From positions 1 to 12,883 of the forward strand of contig DKTP01000020.1 of NCBI GenBank assembly GCA_002473085.1: a stretch of DNA of 12,883 bases, written 5' to 3'. The notes below the pieces were generated by a model. It saw only the letters and a program-made list of their open reading frames with translations, searched no databases and had not been told where the DNA came from. The stretch is from Anaerolineales bacterium UBA7227 (GTDB lineage: Bacteria > Chloroflexota > Anaerolineae > Anaerolineales > Villigracilaceae). A program made the position numbers and the translations under genes. Below, in pieces: positions 6,457 to 12,880 of the stretch; the stretch's first letter is position 1; each line of letters starts with the position of its first letter.

Positions 6457-7122
6457 TCAATCCTCCGCGGCGCGGGCCACTTCCTCGGCCCCGAATCTCA
6501 CCTCGTCACGGCCGGTCAACTTCTCCTGCATCTTGGAGACGATCAATCCCAGGTGGCCGGGGTGCGCCACAAAATCGAGGTCGTCGCCCGGCACGGTCAA
6601 CACCGGGCAGAGGCTGAACCCTCCCAGCCAGTTTTCGTAGAGCTGGTTCAGGCTGGATAGATAATCGGGGGCGATCTCCTGCTCATAGTCGCGCCCGCGG
6701 CGCGTGATGCGCTCCAGCAGGGTGGAGACCGAAGCCCGCAGATAGATGACCAGGTCCGGGGGCGGGAGGAAGCGCAGCGCCGTCTCATAGAGTTCGCGGT
6801 AGGTCTGATAGTCGCGCGGGCGGATGTGTCCCTGCAAAAAAAGATTCTGGGCGAAGATCTCCGCGTCTTCGTACACGCTGCGGTCCTGGATGACGGCCGA
6901 GGGGCGCAGGGAAAGTTCGTGGTGCGCCTTCAGCCGGTGGGTCAGGAAGAAGACTTGCGAATGAAAGGACCAGGCGGTCATGTCGCGATAGAAATCGGCC
7001 AGGTAGGGATTCTCGGCGACCGACTCGTAAAACGGCTCCCAGCCCAGCCGGGCGCACAACATCCCCACCAGCGTGGACTTTCCGACGCCGATGTTTCCCG
7101 CAACGACAACGAATTTTTTCAT
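6457..7122 (-). CDS. Deoxynucleoside kinase (dNK/dGK-dAK family), second copy
   Basis: A 221-residue kinase of the deoxynucleoside salvage pathway. The P-loop GNIGVGKST is at residues 9-17, the ESVAENPYL segment with the base-site Glu at 33-41, the conserved SQVFFLTHR helix at 55-63, and the classical QDRSVYED motif at 79-86. A lid-type sequence, ERITRRGRDYE, lies near 137-147. It has the canonical Asp-Arg-Ser that the first copy (153-788) lacks, so the two probably belong to different subfamilies with different substrate preference, as in bacteria that carry separate deoxyguanosine and deoxyadenosine/deoxycytidine kinases. The ATG at 7122 is preceded by AAGGAG with a 4-nt spacer. It is convergent with the lamin-tail gene and shares its terminator. 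The tail after about residue 205 is Glu/Ala-rich and probably disordered. Confidence 0.94.
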   Translation of the reverse strand: MKKFVVVAGNIGVGKSTLVGMLCARLGWEPFYESVAENPYLADFYRDMTAWSFHSQVFFLTHRLKAHHELSLRPSAVIQDRSVYEDAEIFAQNLFLQGHIRPRDYQTYRELYETALRFLPPPDLVIYLRASVSTLLERITRRGRDYEQEIAPDYLSSLNQLYENWLGGFSLCPVLTVPGDDLDFVAHPGHLGLIVSKMQEKLTGRDEVRFGAEEVARAAED

Positions 7123-7149
7123 CCGACTCCTTCGGAATTAGGATTCTCT

Positions 7150-7212
7150 GCCGCGAATTTTACGAATGCGCGCGGATTGCCCATTTTTCGTGGAGTTCGC
7201 TTCATTCGCGGC
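7150..7212. repeat. Imperfect palindrome with 9-nt CGAAT-type periodicity
   Basis: Outer arms GCCGCGAAT (7150-7158) and ATTCGCGGC (7204-7212) are perfectly complementary. Inside, each arm continues in 9-nt steps: TTTACGAAT on the left, and GAAGCGAAC then TCCACGAAA on the right arm read in reverse. Pairing is partial. It fills the gap between the thiol oxidoreductase and the kinase gene, both on the minus strand, so it would be in any shared transcript. It is built like the element at 801-859. Confidence 0.65.
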
Positions 7213-7249
7213 GGAAAACAGACGCCGGCATTATTTCCGATAAAGCCTA

Positions 7250-7972
7250 TTACGGGATTTCCCCCGCCAGTTCCCGGTCGATGACCTGCTGGAAGACGCT
7301 CAGCGGCTGCGCGCCGACCACGGCCAGGCCGTTGATGAAAAACGTCGGCGTGGACTGCACGCCCAGTTCGAGCGCGAACTGCATATCCGACTGGATCGCG
7401 GCCTGGTGTTTGCGGCTGGACATGCAGGTCTCGAAGGCGGCCGCGTCCAGCCCGAGGTCCGCGGCGAGCGAGGCGTAGAGGTCCTCGCCCAGCGCGTCGA
7501 AGTTCTCGAACAATTGGTTGTGAAAATCCCAGTAGGCGTTTTGATCGCCCGCGCACAAGGCTGCTTCGGCGGCGCTCATGGCCTGCGGATGGATCTGCGT
7601 CAGCGGCAGGTTGCGGTAGACGAGGCGGATCTTGCCCGGGTAGGCGTCCATCAACGGCTGGTAAACCTGCTCGTACCATCTCTGGCAATAGGGGCATTGG
7701 TAATCGCTGAATTCAACCAGGGTGATGGGCGCGTCGGCGGGGCCGATGCTCGGAAAGCCGTCGGTGGGGATGTCGTAGCGGCGGAAGGCCTGCTGGGTGG
7801 GCGCAGCCGCGGCCTGGTTGGAGGGAGGCGCCGCGGCGGCGCTCCCGCGTCCCCATAGCGCGTAGCCCGAGAGCAGTCCCGCGAAAAACGCCAGGACCAC
7901 CAGCACGGAATAGAAGTGACTCTTCTTGAAGGTCACGGTTTCGGGTTTGTTTGAATGAGTTGATTCGTTCAT
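7250..7972 (-). CDS. Membrane-anchored DsbA-like thiol:disulfide oxidoreductase
   Basis: A 240-residue protein. Residues 1-19 are a short cytosolic segment, 20-40 form one transmembrane helix, 41-62 are an Ala/Pro/Gln-rich linker, and the rest is a thioredoxin-fold DsbA-like domain outside the membrane. The active-site pair is C93-P-Y-C96 after VEFSDYQ, and the cis-proline loop is STPTFFING in the C-terminal part. An extra pair of cysteines (AALCAGD and ETCMSS) lies in the helical insert. Such proteins catalyse disulfide exchange in exported proteins; the direction, oxidase or isomerase, cannot be read from sequence. I chose the ATG at 7972 because an upstream in-frame ATG at 8017 would include the -10 box and has no ribosome binding site. 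The genes around it, msrPQ and comEC, also act at the envelope. Family assignment is firm. Confidence 0.92.
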   Translation of the reverse strand: MNESTHSNKPETVTFKKSHFYSVLVVLAFFAGLLSGYALWGRGSAAAAPPSNQAAAAPTQQAFRRYDIPTDGFPSIGPADAPITLVEFSDYQCPYCQRWYEQVYQPLMDAYPGKIRLVYRNLPLTQIHPQAMSAAEAALCAGDQNAYWDFHNQLFENFDALGEDLYASLAADLGLDAAAFETCMSSRKHQAAIQSDMQFALELGVQSTPTFFINGLAVVGAQPLSVFQQVIDRELAGEIP

Positions 7973-7979
7973 GGGCGGA

Positions 7980-7985
7980 ATTATA
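7980..7985 (-). promoter_or_regulatory. -10 box for the DsbA-like gene (possible leaderless start)
   Basis: A perfect TATAAT on the minus strand ends 7 nt before the ATG at 7972. No ribosome binding site fits in between, so transcription probably starts at or next to the ATG. No convincing -35 is present: TTGACG at 8012-8017 (minus) is 26 bp away, too far. Confidence 0.6.
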
Positions 7986-8023
7986 TCGCGGGTTTTGCCC
8001 GCCACCTTAACCGTCAATGTGCG

Positions 8024-8029
8024 TATACT
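8024..8029 (+). promoter_or_regulatory. -10 box for the small membrane protein gene
   Basis: TATACT lies 17 nt before the ATG at 8047, with GGAG at 8038-8041 in between. No good -35 is seen. It is divergent from the TATAAT of the neighbouring gene, with about 38 bp between the two -10 boxes, so the two promoters share their upstream DNA. Confidence 0.4.
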
Positions 8030-8046
8030 CTCTTGAAGGAGACGAA

Positions 8047-8271
8047 ATGACCGAAACGAAAAAACAGATTCCCTGGTACGCCTGGCCGTTCGCGGCCCTC
8101 TGGAAGTTGATCGCGGGCATCGTCGCGTTGACGGGACGACTGGTGGCTGTGATCCTCGGCTTCGTACTGCTGCTGGCGGGGATCCTCGTCAGCCTGACGG
8201 TGATCGGCGCCATCGTCGGGATTCCGCTCGCGATCGTGGGCTTCCTGCTCGTCCTGCGCGGGATATTCTGA
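8047..8271 (+). CDS. Small hydrophobic membrane protein, unknown function
   Basis: A 74-residue protein with a short polar, Lys-containing start (MTETKKQ), an aromatic stretch PWYAWPF, and then an almost continuous hydrophobic region of about 55 residues. It probably forms two transmembrane helices (about 30-51 and 54-72), ending LVLRGIF. The ATG at 8047 is chosen over an in-frame ATG at 8017 because GGAG lies 5 nt before it; the earlier start overlaps the -10 box. It is transcribed divergently from the DsbA-like gene and followed by a cluster of palindromic repeats. No family was recognised. Ribosome binding site, -10 box and clean hydrophobic composition support it as a real gene. Confidence 0.75.
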   Translation: MTETKKQIPWYAWPFAALWKLIAGIVALTGRLVAVILGFVLLLAGILVSLTVIGAIVGIPLAIVGFLLVLRGIF

Positions 8272-8281
8272 TTGACGGACT

Positions 8282-8382
8282 AATCGGGGCGGACACGTAG
8301 GGACAGATCTATGTATCTGCCCAACCTGCCCAATCGGGGCGGACACGTATCTAATCAGGGCGGACACGTAGGTCCGCCCCTA
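8282..8382. repeat. Cluster of palindromic dispersed repeats
   Basis: AATCGGGGCGGACACGTA occurs at 8282-8299 and 8332-8349, and with one change at 8353-8370. Two hairpins are embedded. Bases 8358-8379 have perfect 8-bp arms GGGCGGAC and GTCCGCCC around a 6-nt loop. Bases 8300-8322 have arms CAGAT and ATCTG plus flanking GGG/CCC. The 25-nt unit at 8298-8322 and the reverse complement of 8358-8382 match except at R/Y positions that change in pairs and keep the stems. The repeat ends on the msrQ stop codon (8380-8382, minus strand). Irregular spacing (50 and 21 bp) and lack of unique spacers exclude CRISPR. Confidence 0.85.
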
Positions 8383-9036
8383 CGGTATGGCGCGGCGTTT
8401 TAATAAACGATGCCGCGCCCGGCCTCGGAGGGACGCGGCCGCGCGTCTCAGCGCGGGGAGGCGCAGCGCCATCAACGCGAGGTAGGCGGCCGCGTACGCC
8501 AGCGGCAGGGTCACGTCTCCGCTGAGGCGGAAGAAATCGCCCTTCTTTCCCCAGGCGTAATGCAGGATGACCATCGGCGCGATGAGATAGATCAGCATGT
8601 GCAGGCGCTTCCAGCGTTTCTTTAAGCGCGCCTGCCACACATCGAACGACGTGACCGCCAGCGGGATGAGCAGGAGGAAGGCTGCCGCGCCGAGCAGGAT
8701 GTAGGGCTTTTCAAAGACGGTCTGGACGACGAGACCCCAGGCCAGCCCGTAGTCGAGATCCGCGAACGCGGTGACGTGGATGACGGCGTACATGAACGCG
8801 TAGAGGCCGAGAGCGCGGCGGCGTTTGATCGGCTCGCTCCAGCCGAAGAGACTGTTGAGCGGCGTGACCGCCAAAGCGAGGATCAGCAGCGTGAGGGCGG
8901 CGCGCCCGGTGCGCTGTTCGATATGCTGGATCGGGTTGGCGGTCAGTCCGCCGGTAAAGGCCTCGAAGACCAGCCGCGCCAGGGGAAACCACGCCGCGAC
9001 GTGAACGAGAATTTGCAGGGGAGTGTAACGCTTCAT
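8380..9036 (-). CDS. msrQ: MsrQ, heme-binding membrane subunit of methionine sulfoxide reductase
   Basis: A 218-residue protein with about six transmembrane helices, close in length to Escherichia coli MsrQ (211 residues). It passes electrons from the respiratory chain or a flavin reductase through heme to MsrP on the outer face of the membrane. Conserved points are NPIQHIEQRTG at 34-44, AVTPLNSLFG at 56-65, the Arg-rich RRRALGLY at 72-79, and His residues H87 (VIHVTAF), H146 (RLHMLIY) and H159 (LHYAWG), the likely heme ligands. The ATG at 9036 lies 11 nt after the msrP stop codon, with no strong ribosome binding site, which suggests translational coupling. The same frame is open further upstream, but that part overlaps msrP and is not used. 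The basic C-terminus (RARHRLLKRRAIP) ends inside the repeat cluster. Confidence 0.93.
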   Translation of the reverse strand: MKRYTPLQILVHVAAWFPLARLVFEAFTGGLTANPIQHIEQRTGRAALTLLILALAVTPLNSLFGWSEPIKRRRALGLYAFMYAVIHVTAFADLDYGLAWGLVVQTVFEKPYILLGAAAFLLLIPLAVTSFDVWQARLKKRWKRLHMLIYLIAPMVILHYAWGKKGDFFRLSGDVTLPLAYAAAYLALMALRLPALRRAAASLRGRARHRLLKRRAIP

Positions 9037-9047
9037 CGGGCGCAACG

Positions 9048-9968
9048 CTAATAATTCAATTTCAAGTCCATGCCTTCGTACAGGTACGCCACTTCTTTTT
9101 CGTAACCGTTGAACATCAGTGTGGGGCGGCGGGCAAATTCGCCGATGCGGCGCTCGCTGGCCTGCGACCAGCGCGGGTGCGGCACGCTGGGGTTGACGTT
9201 GGAGTAGAAGCCGTATTCGCGCGGCGAGGCGGTATTCCACAATGTTTCCGGCTGGGAGTCGGTCAACTCGATCTTGACGATGCCCTTGATGGATTTGAAT
9301 CCGTACTTCCACGGGACGACGAGACGGATCGGCGCGCCGTTCTGGTTGGGGAGGGACTCTCCGTAGAGACCGGTGGCGAGGAGCGTCAGGTCGTTCATGG
9401 CCTCGTCGAGGCGCAGTCCCTCCTGGTAGGGCCATTGGTAGAAGGGACTCTTTTGCCCGGGCATTTCCTCAGGACGCAGGACGGAAACGAAGCGGACGTA
9501 CCGCGCGGCGGAGGCGGGCTGCGCTTCGGCCAGCAGTTTCGCGAGCGGGAATCCCGTCCACGGGATGACCATGCTCCAGGCCTCCACGCAGCGCAGGCGG
9601 TAGACGCGCTCCTCCTGCGGGAATTTCGCCAGCAGGTCTTCGATGGCGTAGGTTTTTGGGTTGTTGACCAGCCCGCCCACTTCCACGTCCCACGGGCGGG
9701 GATGGAAGTTTCTGGCGAGCGGTCCCACCGCCTGTTTATCCCCGCTGAACTCATAGTAGTTGTTGTAACTGGTCACGTCTTCGAGCGGGGTGAGGGTGTC
9801 GGTCAATTCGACGGCGGGCGCGGGAGCGTCGGAACTGGAGGCGCGCGGCGCGCAGGCGGCCAGCAGCGCGCCGGCGGCGGTCACTGCGGCGGCTTTCATG
9901 AAGTCGCGGCGCGAGAGATAGACTTCCTTCGGCGTGATCTCGGACGTAGGGATGTTGGATCGGAACAT
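9048..9968 (-). CDS. msrP: MsrP, molybdopterin methionine sulfoxide reductase catalytic subunit
   Basis: A 306-residue oxidoreductase that repairs oxidised methionine in exported proteins, taking electrons from MsrQ. The N-terminus has a Tat signal: [11 protein letters not shown] at 19-29, then a hydrophobic stretch ending LLAAC with C39. This reads both as twin-arginine and as a lipobox, so a Tat-exported lipoprotein is likely. TSYNNYYEF at 66-74 is typical of the family, and C127 in [10 protein letters not shown] is the expected molybdenum ligand. GGLVNNP (98-104) and [13 protein letters not shown] further on are also family hallmarks. GAGGTG with a 4-nt spacer precedes the ATG at 9968. It forms an operon with msrQ. 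In E. coli the protein is soluble in the periplasm; anchoring would suit a cell with no outer membrane. Confidence 0.95.
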   Translation of the reverse strand: MFRSNIPTSEITPKEVYLSRRDFMKAAAVTAAGALLAACAPRASSSDAPAPAVELTDTLTPLEDVTSYNNYYEFSGDKQAVGPLARNFHPRPWDVEVGGLVNNPKTYAIEDLLAKFPQEERVYRLRCVEAWSMVIPWTGFPLAKLLAEAQPASAARYVRFVSVLRPEEMPGQKSPFYQWPYQEGLRLDEAMNDLTLLATGLYGESLPNQNGAPIRLVVPWKYGFKSIKGIVKIELTDSQPETLWNTASPREYGFYSNVNPSVPHPRWSQASERRIGEFARRPTLMFNGYEKEVAYLYEGMDLKLNY

Positions 9969-9998
9969 GGTTCACCTCGACGATAAAGCGGTTTGCCC

Positions 9999-10007
9999 AG
10001 TGTAGCA
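9999..10007 (-). promoter_or_regulatory. Extended -10 promoter of msrPQ
   Basis: On the minus strand TGCTACACT gives an extended -10 (TG, one base, TACACT), 30 nt upstream of the msrP start. This leaves room for a leader carrying GAGGTG. No -35 is evident at 17 bp, as is common for extended -10 promoters. The comEC promoter shares the same CTGCTACA core. Confidence 0.5.
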
Positions 10008-10077
10008 GAGTTTCCCCGCGTTGGATTAAGAATTCGGTGAGATTTGCGATTATCCCCCTGGGGCTTCCGATTGATTT

Positions 10078-10128
10078 TCGCAAATTGTCGTTGCGAGGCG
10101 CCAGAGGCATAGAAGCAATCTCCTCGCC
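10078..10128. repeat. Palindromic dispersed repeat (TTGCGAGG to GAAGCAATC type)
   Basis: TCGCAA (10078-10083) pairs with TTGCGA (10091-10096) around 7 nt. Alternatively GCGAGG (10093-10098) pairs with CCTCGC (10122-10127), enclosing a small GCC, AGA, GGC hairpin (10100-10108). The two foldings compete for the same bases. The element lies in the 187-bp gap between comEC and msrP. Its head (TTGCGAG) and tail (GAAGCAATCTCC) resemble the element at 12768-12818. Confidence 0.5.
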
Positions 10129-10155
10129 AGCCGGGAGCGACGTTGGAGACGCGCG

Positions 10156-12666
10156 TCAGGGTTCGGGGGTGAAATCAGGGTCTTCGAGCAGCGGCTCTTC
10201 GGTGGCGGCGGGTTCTTCGGTCATGGCTGGCGCGTCGGAGGGAGTGGGCGAGGCGCTCGCGCCGGGGGCGGGCGTGGGAGCCGGGCCGCCGCGCTGGGTC
10301 TCCACCCAGACGGAGGAGCCGTCGCTGGAGATTTCGATCCAGCCGTTCGCGTCGGTGCGGAGAAGCGTGCGCCCGCCCGCCGCGTCGAGCGCGGACTGGG
10401 AGGGGAGTCCCAGCAGGTTGTCGGCGGAGACGCTCAGGACGACAACCTGCGGGTTGAGAAAATTGATCCACTCGGCGGGGTTGGTCTGCGCCATGCCGGA
10501 ATCGGCGAGCAGGAGCGCGGTGATGGGCGGCAGGGATTCGTCCGCTTGCAGTTTGGCGAGCGCGTCGAAACTCATGCCGACCGGGAGCAGGACGCGGAAG
10601 CCGCCGTATTCCAGCAGCAGGACCGCGCCGCGTTCGTCCGCGTAGAGGACGGTGAGGACGGCCCCGCCGCCGAGGTCCAGTTTCTGTCCCGCCGCGGCCC
10701 GCGTCACCGGGACCTGGTGGCTGGTCAGCCAGACGTTGAGCGACCGCGCCGGGTACGAGGCTTCCACGTTTCCCGCCCACAGCACGTTCGCGGGCGGATA
10801 GCGCTCGACCAGCCGCGGCAGCGCGGCGACCTGGTTTTCCCGCGTGGACGCGACGATCAGCCAGTCCAGTTTGCGGTTGGTCAGGGGCAGCCGCCCGCCG
10901 AGCTGGCTCGAAAGTTGCGAGAGGCTTTCTCCGCCGTTGATCAGCGCCGTGTCGCCGTTGGGCGTCTCGATGAGGATGGCGTCCGAGGCGTTGACGTCGA
11001 GGAAGGTGATGTGGAGTTTCCCGTCTGGCAGGGACAGGACCGCGCGCCAGACGAAGATGGCGAGGAGCGTCAGCGCGGCGATCACGCCCCAGGTGGGGAT
11101 CTTGGGGAGACGCGTTTTCAGCGACGCGAAAAATTCCCTGAGCGGGACGCGGCCGACGGTCAGGCCGAGAAGCGCCGCGTACCAGGCGAAGACGCCCCAG
11201 AGGGGGAAGTCCACCGAAATTGCCGCGCCCGGTACGCCTCCGAAGAAGTCCACCATGCGGATGGTGTACGCCACGAACGGCCAGGCCGCGAAGGCCGCCA
11301 GTTGCCCGAGCGGGAGGAAGATCATGCCGAGGATGTCGGCCAGCCCGCCGAGGATCATCACCGCGGGTTGGACGGGGAGGATGAACGGGTTGGCGATGAA
11401 CGAGATGAGCGAGAGACGGTTGAAATGATAGGCCATGATCGGGAGGGTGGTGATCTGCGCGGCGAGGGTGAGGAGGAAAAAATCGGTGATGACGGACGAC
11501 AGGCTTTCGATGGTGGAAGAGTGAAGGTTGAGTTTTGAGAGCAGGCGGGCGCTCAGGGCGGAGAGGGGTTCGCCGTAAAGGATGAGGCCGAGGGTGGCGA
11601 AGAAGGAGAGTTGAAAGCCGACATCCTGGGTGTAGTAGGGATTATACAGGCACATGCCGGCCCCGGCCGCGAAGAGCGTGACGAGACCGTCCTGGCGGCG
11701 GCCGAAGTGACGGGCGAAGAGCGCGGTCACGCCCATGACGGCGGCGCGCACCACGGCCGCGTCCGCGCCGACGAGCAGGGTGTAGAAGACGATGCCGATC
11801 CCCGCGACGACCGCGCCGCGCCGCGGGCCGAAGGCGCGTCCGAAGAGCGAGAGGAAGATGGCGGCGATGATGGCGATGTTGAATCCCGAAATGGCGATGA
11901 TGTGCGATGTGCCGGTGTCCTTAAAGTCCTGCTGCAAATCGTCGGGCAGGCCGCTGTCCACGCCGAGGAGGATGCCCGCCAGGAGCGAGGCCTCGGGGTC
12001 GGGGAAGACGCGATAGACGGTGGCGAGCGCGTAGTTCTTGAGACGGTACAACCCGTCGGCGAAGAGGTTCCCCTTTTTGCCCGGCAGGCGCGTCGCTTCG
12101 GCGCTGCTCATCGTGGAGTAGACGCCTTCGCGGGCGAGGTAATCGCGGTAGGAGAAATCTTCGTTTTCGGAGGGGGTCTTCAGTTTCCCGCGCAGGCGGA
12201 CGATTTCGCCGTAAAAATAGTCTTCGTTGGGATCCACGCGGGCGAGGAGCAGGCCGTCCACGGGCAGGTCGTTCCCGTCGCCGGTGTCTATGCCGGTGGC
12301 GCGGACGCGCAGGTTGGCGTAGGTGTCGCGGCGGTCTGGAAGTTCGGTCACCCATCCCGTGACGCGGACGTCGTAGTCGCGGTCGTTGTACCAGCCGAGG
12401 TCGAACGCGTCGAAGACCGGGACGGCGGCCTGGTAACGCGCCGCGCCGAGGAAGATGACGACGAGAAAGACGGTCACGGCTGCGAGGTCGCGGGCGAGCG
12501 TCTCCATTTCGAGGGAGCGGACGAGGAAGCGCCAGATCAGTCCCAGCGCGAGGGCCGTCCCGGCCAGGGCGAGCCAGACCGAAAGCGGGAGGGATACCGC
12601 GTCGGCGAGGGCGATGCCCGCCAGGAAGGCGATTGAAACCAGGAGGAGGGGACGCGACAGGGACAT
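10156..12666 (-). CDS. comEC: ComEC/Rec2 DNA-uptake channel with degenerate metallo-beta-lactamase domain
   Basis: An 836-residue inner-membrane protein expected to carry single-stranded DNA into the cytosol during transformation. The order is as in the family: two N-terminal hydrophobic segments, an extracytoplasmic OB-fold-type part (about 75-200), and the competence domain with LLAGILLGVDSGLP (about 227-240) and SHIIAISGFNIAII (about 252-265). Several more membrane helices follow to about 530, then a metallo-beta-lactamase-like domain (about 550-790). In that domain the usual FLDVGQGDA is FLDVNASDA (555-563), LIDGG is LINGG (575-579), and the metal-binding THxHxDH is ASTRENQ (606-612). The GHHGS stretch is also lost. 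It is therefore probably not a nuclease. The last 40 or so residues are a Pro/Ala/Glu-rich tail (TEEPAATEEP). The ATG at 12666 follows an extended -10 box by 7 nt. No other competence gene is in the window. Confidence 0.95.
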   Translation of the reverse strand: MSLSRPLLLVSIAFLAGIALADAVSLPLSVWLALAGTALALGLIWRFLVRSLEMETLARDLAAVTVFLVVIFLGAARYQAAVPVFDAFDLGWYNDRDYDVRVTGWVTELPDRRDTYANLRVRATGIDTGDGNDLPVDGLLLARVDPNEDYFYGEIVRLRGKLKTPSENEDFSYRDYLAREGVYSTMSSAEATRLPGKKGNLFADGLYRLKNYALATVYRVFPDPEASLLAGILLGVDSGLPDDLQQDFKDTGTSHIIAISGFNIAIIAAIFLSLFGRAFGPRRGAVVAGIGIVFYTLLVGADAAVVRAAVMGVTALFARHFGRRQDGLVTLFAAGAGMCLYNPYYTQDVGFQLSFFATLGLILYGEPLSALSARLLSKLNLHSSTIESLSSVITDFFLLTLAAQITTLPIMAYHFNRLSLISFIANPFILPVQPAVMILGGLADILGMIFLPLGQLAAFAAWPFVAYTIRMVDFFGGVPGAAISVDFPLWGVFAWYAALLGLTVGRVPLREFFASLKTRLPKIPTWGVIAALTLLAIFVWRAVLSLPDGKLHITFLDVNASDAILIETPNGDTALINGGESLSQLSSQLGGRLPLTNRKLDWLIVASTRENQVAALPRLVERYPPANVLWAGNVEASYPARSLNVWLTSHQVPVTRAAAGQKLDLGGGAVLTVLYADERGAVLLLEYGGFRVLLPVGMSFDALAKLQADESLPPITALLLADSGMAQTNPAEWINFLNPQVVVLSVSADNLLGLPSQSALDAAGGRTLLRTDANGWIEISSDGSSVWVETQRGGPAPTPAPGASASPTPSDAPAMTEEPAATEEPLLEDPDFTPEP

Positions 12667-12673
12667 GGCTGTT

Positions 12674-12682
12674 ATTGTAGCA
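12674..12682 (-). promoter_or_regulatory. Extended -10 promoter of comEC (possible leaderless start)
   Basis: On the minus strand TGCTACAAT forms an extended -10 whose last T is 7 nt before the comEC ATG. There is no room for a ribosome binding site, so a leaderless message is likely. The inverted repeats at 12691-12720 cover the place where a -35 would lie. Confidence 0.6.
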
Positions 12683-12690
12683 GAAATGCC

Positions 12691-12720
12691 CTTACGCTTG
12701 CGCCTGGCGTAAGTTAGGCG
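12691..12720. promoter_or_regulatory. Overlapping inverted repeats upstream of comEC
   Basis: CTTACGC (12691-12697) pairs with GCGTAAG (12707-12713) across 9 nt. CGCCT (12701-12705) pairs with AGGCG (12716-12720) across 10 nt. Both sit just upstream of the comEC -10 box, across the -35 zone. They could be a regulator-binding site or another small palindromic repeat; the sequence does not decide. Confidence 0.35.
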
Positions 12721-12767
12721 AATTTGTCTGAGTTATTCGTGCTCTGTTGCAAACGCTTTAACAGTCT

Positions 12768-12880
12768 GTTGCTGCGAGCGGAGCGATCGCGCAGCATCCC
12801 GTAGGGAAGCAGTCCTCCGGCCTGCGAGGAGAGCGCTTTGACGTCTCTGGCGTCTCGCATCCAAATGATGAAAATTTGGA
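12768..12880. repeat. Palindromic repeats at the right edge
   Basis: GCTGCG (12771-12776) pairs with CGCAGC (12790-12795). TGCGAG (12823-12828) pairs with CTCGCA (12854-12859). TCCAAAT (12860-12866) pairs with ATTTGGA (12874-12880). The first part, TTGCTGCGAG through GAAGCAGTCCTCC (12769-12818), resembles the element at 10078-10128. No open reading frame, tRNA or other gene was found in 12667-12883. Confidence 0.5.

Noticed and set aside
7973..8017. Upstream start at 8017 for the DsbA-like gene
   Set aside because: It would place the TATAAT box inside the coding sequence and adds 15 residues before a normal N-terminus with its transmembrane segment.
8282..8370. Possible CRISPR array (three 18-bp direct repeats)
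   Set aside because: Spacing is irregular (50 and 21 bp), the intervening sequence is itself a related palindrome, and no cas gene is present.
9037..9435. N-terminal extension of msrQ into msrP
   Set aside because: The extra 133 residues are a frame-shifted reading of msrP. The ATG at 9036 gives the family's normal length and N-terminus.
9177..9986. Plus-strand open frame opposite msrP
   Set aside because: Antisense to msrP, whose Tat signal, molybdenum Cys and ribosome binding site are all clear.
10546..12636. Two long plus-strand open frames (10546-11538 and 11611-12636) opposite comEC
   Set aside because: Charged, low-information translations antisense to a well-conserved comEC reading frame.
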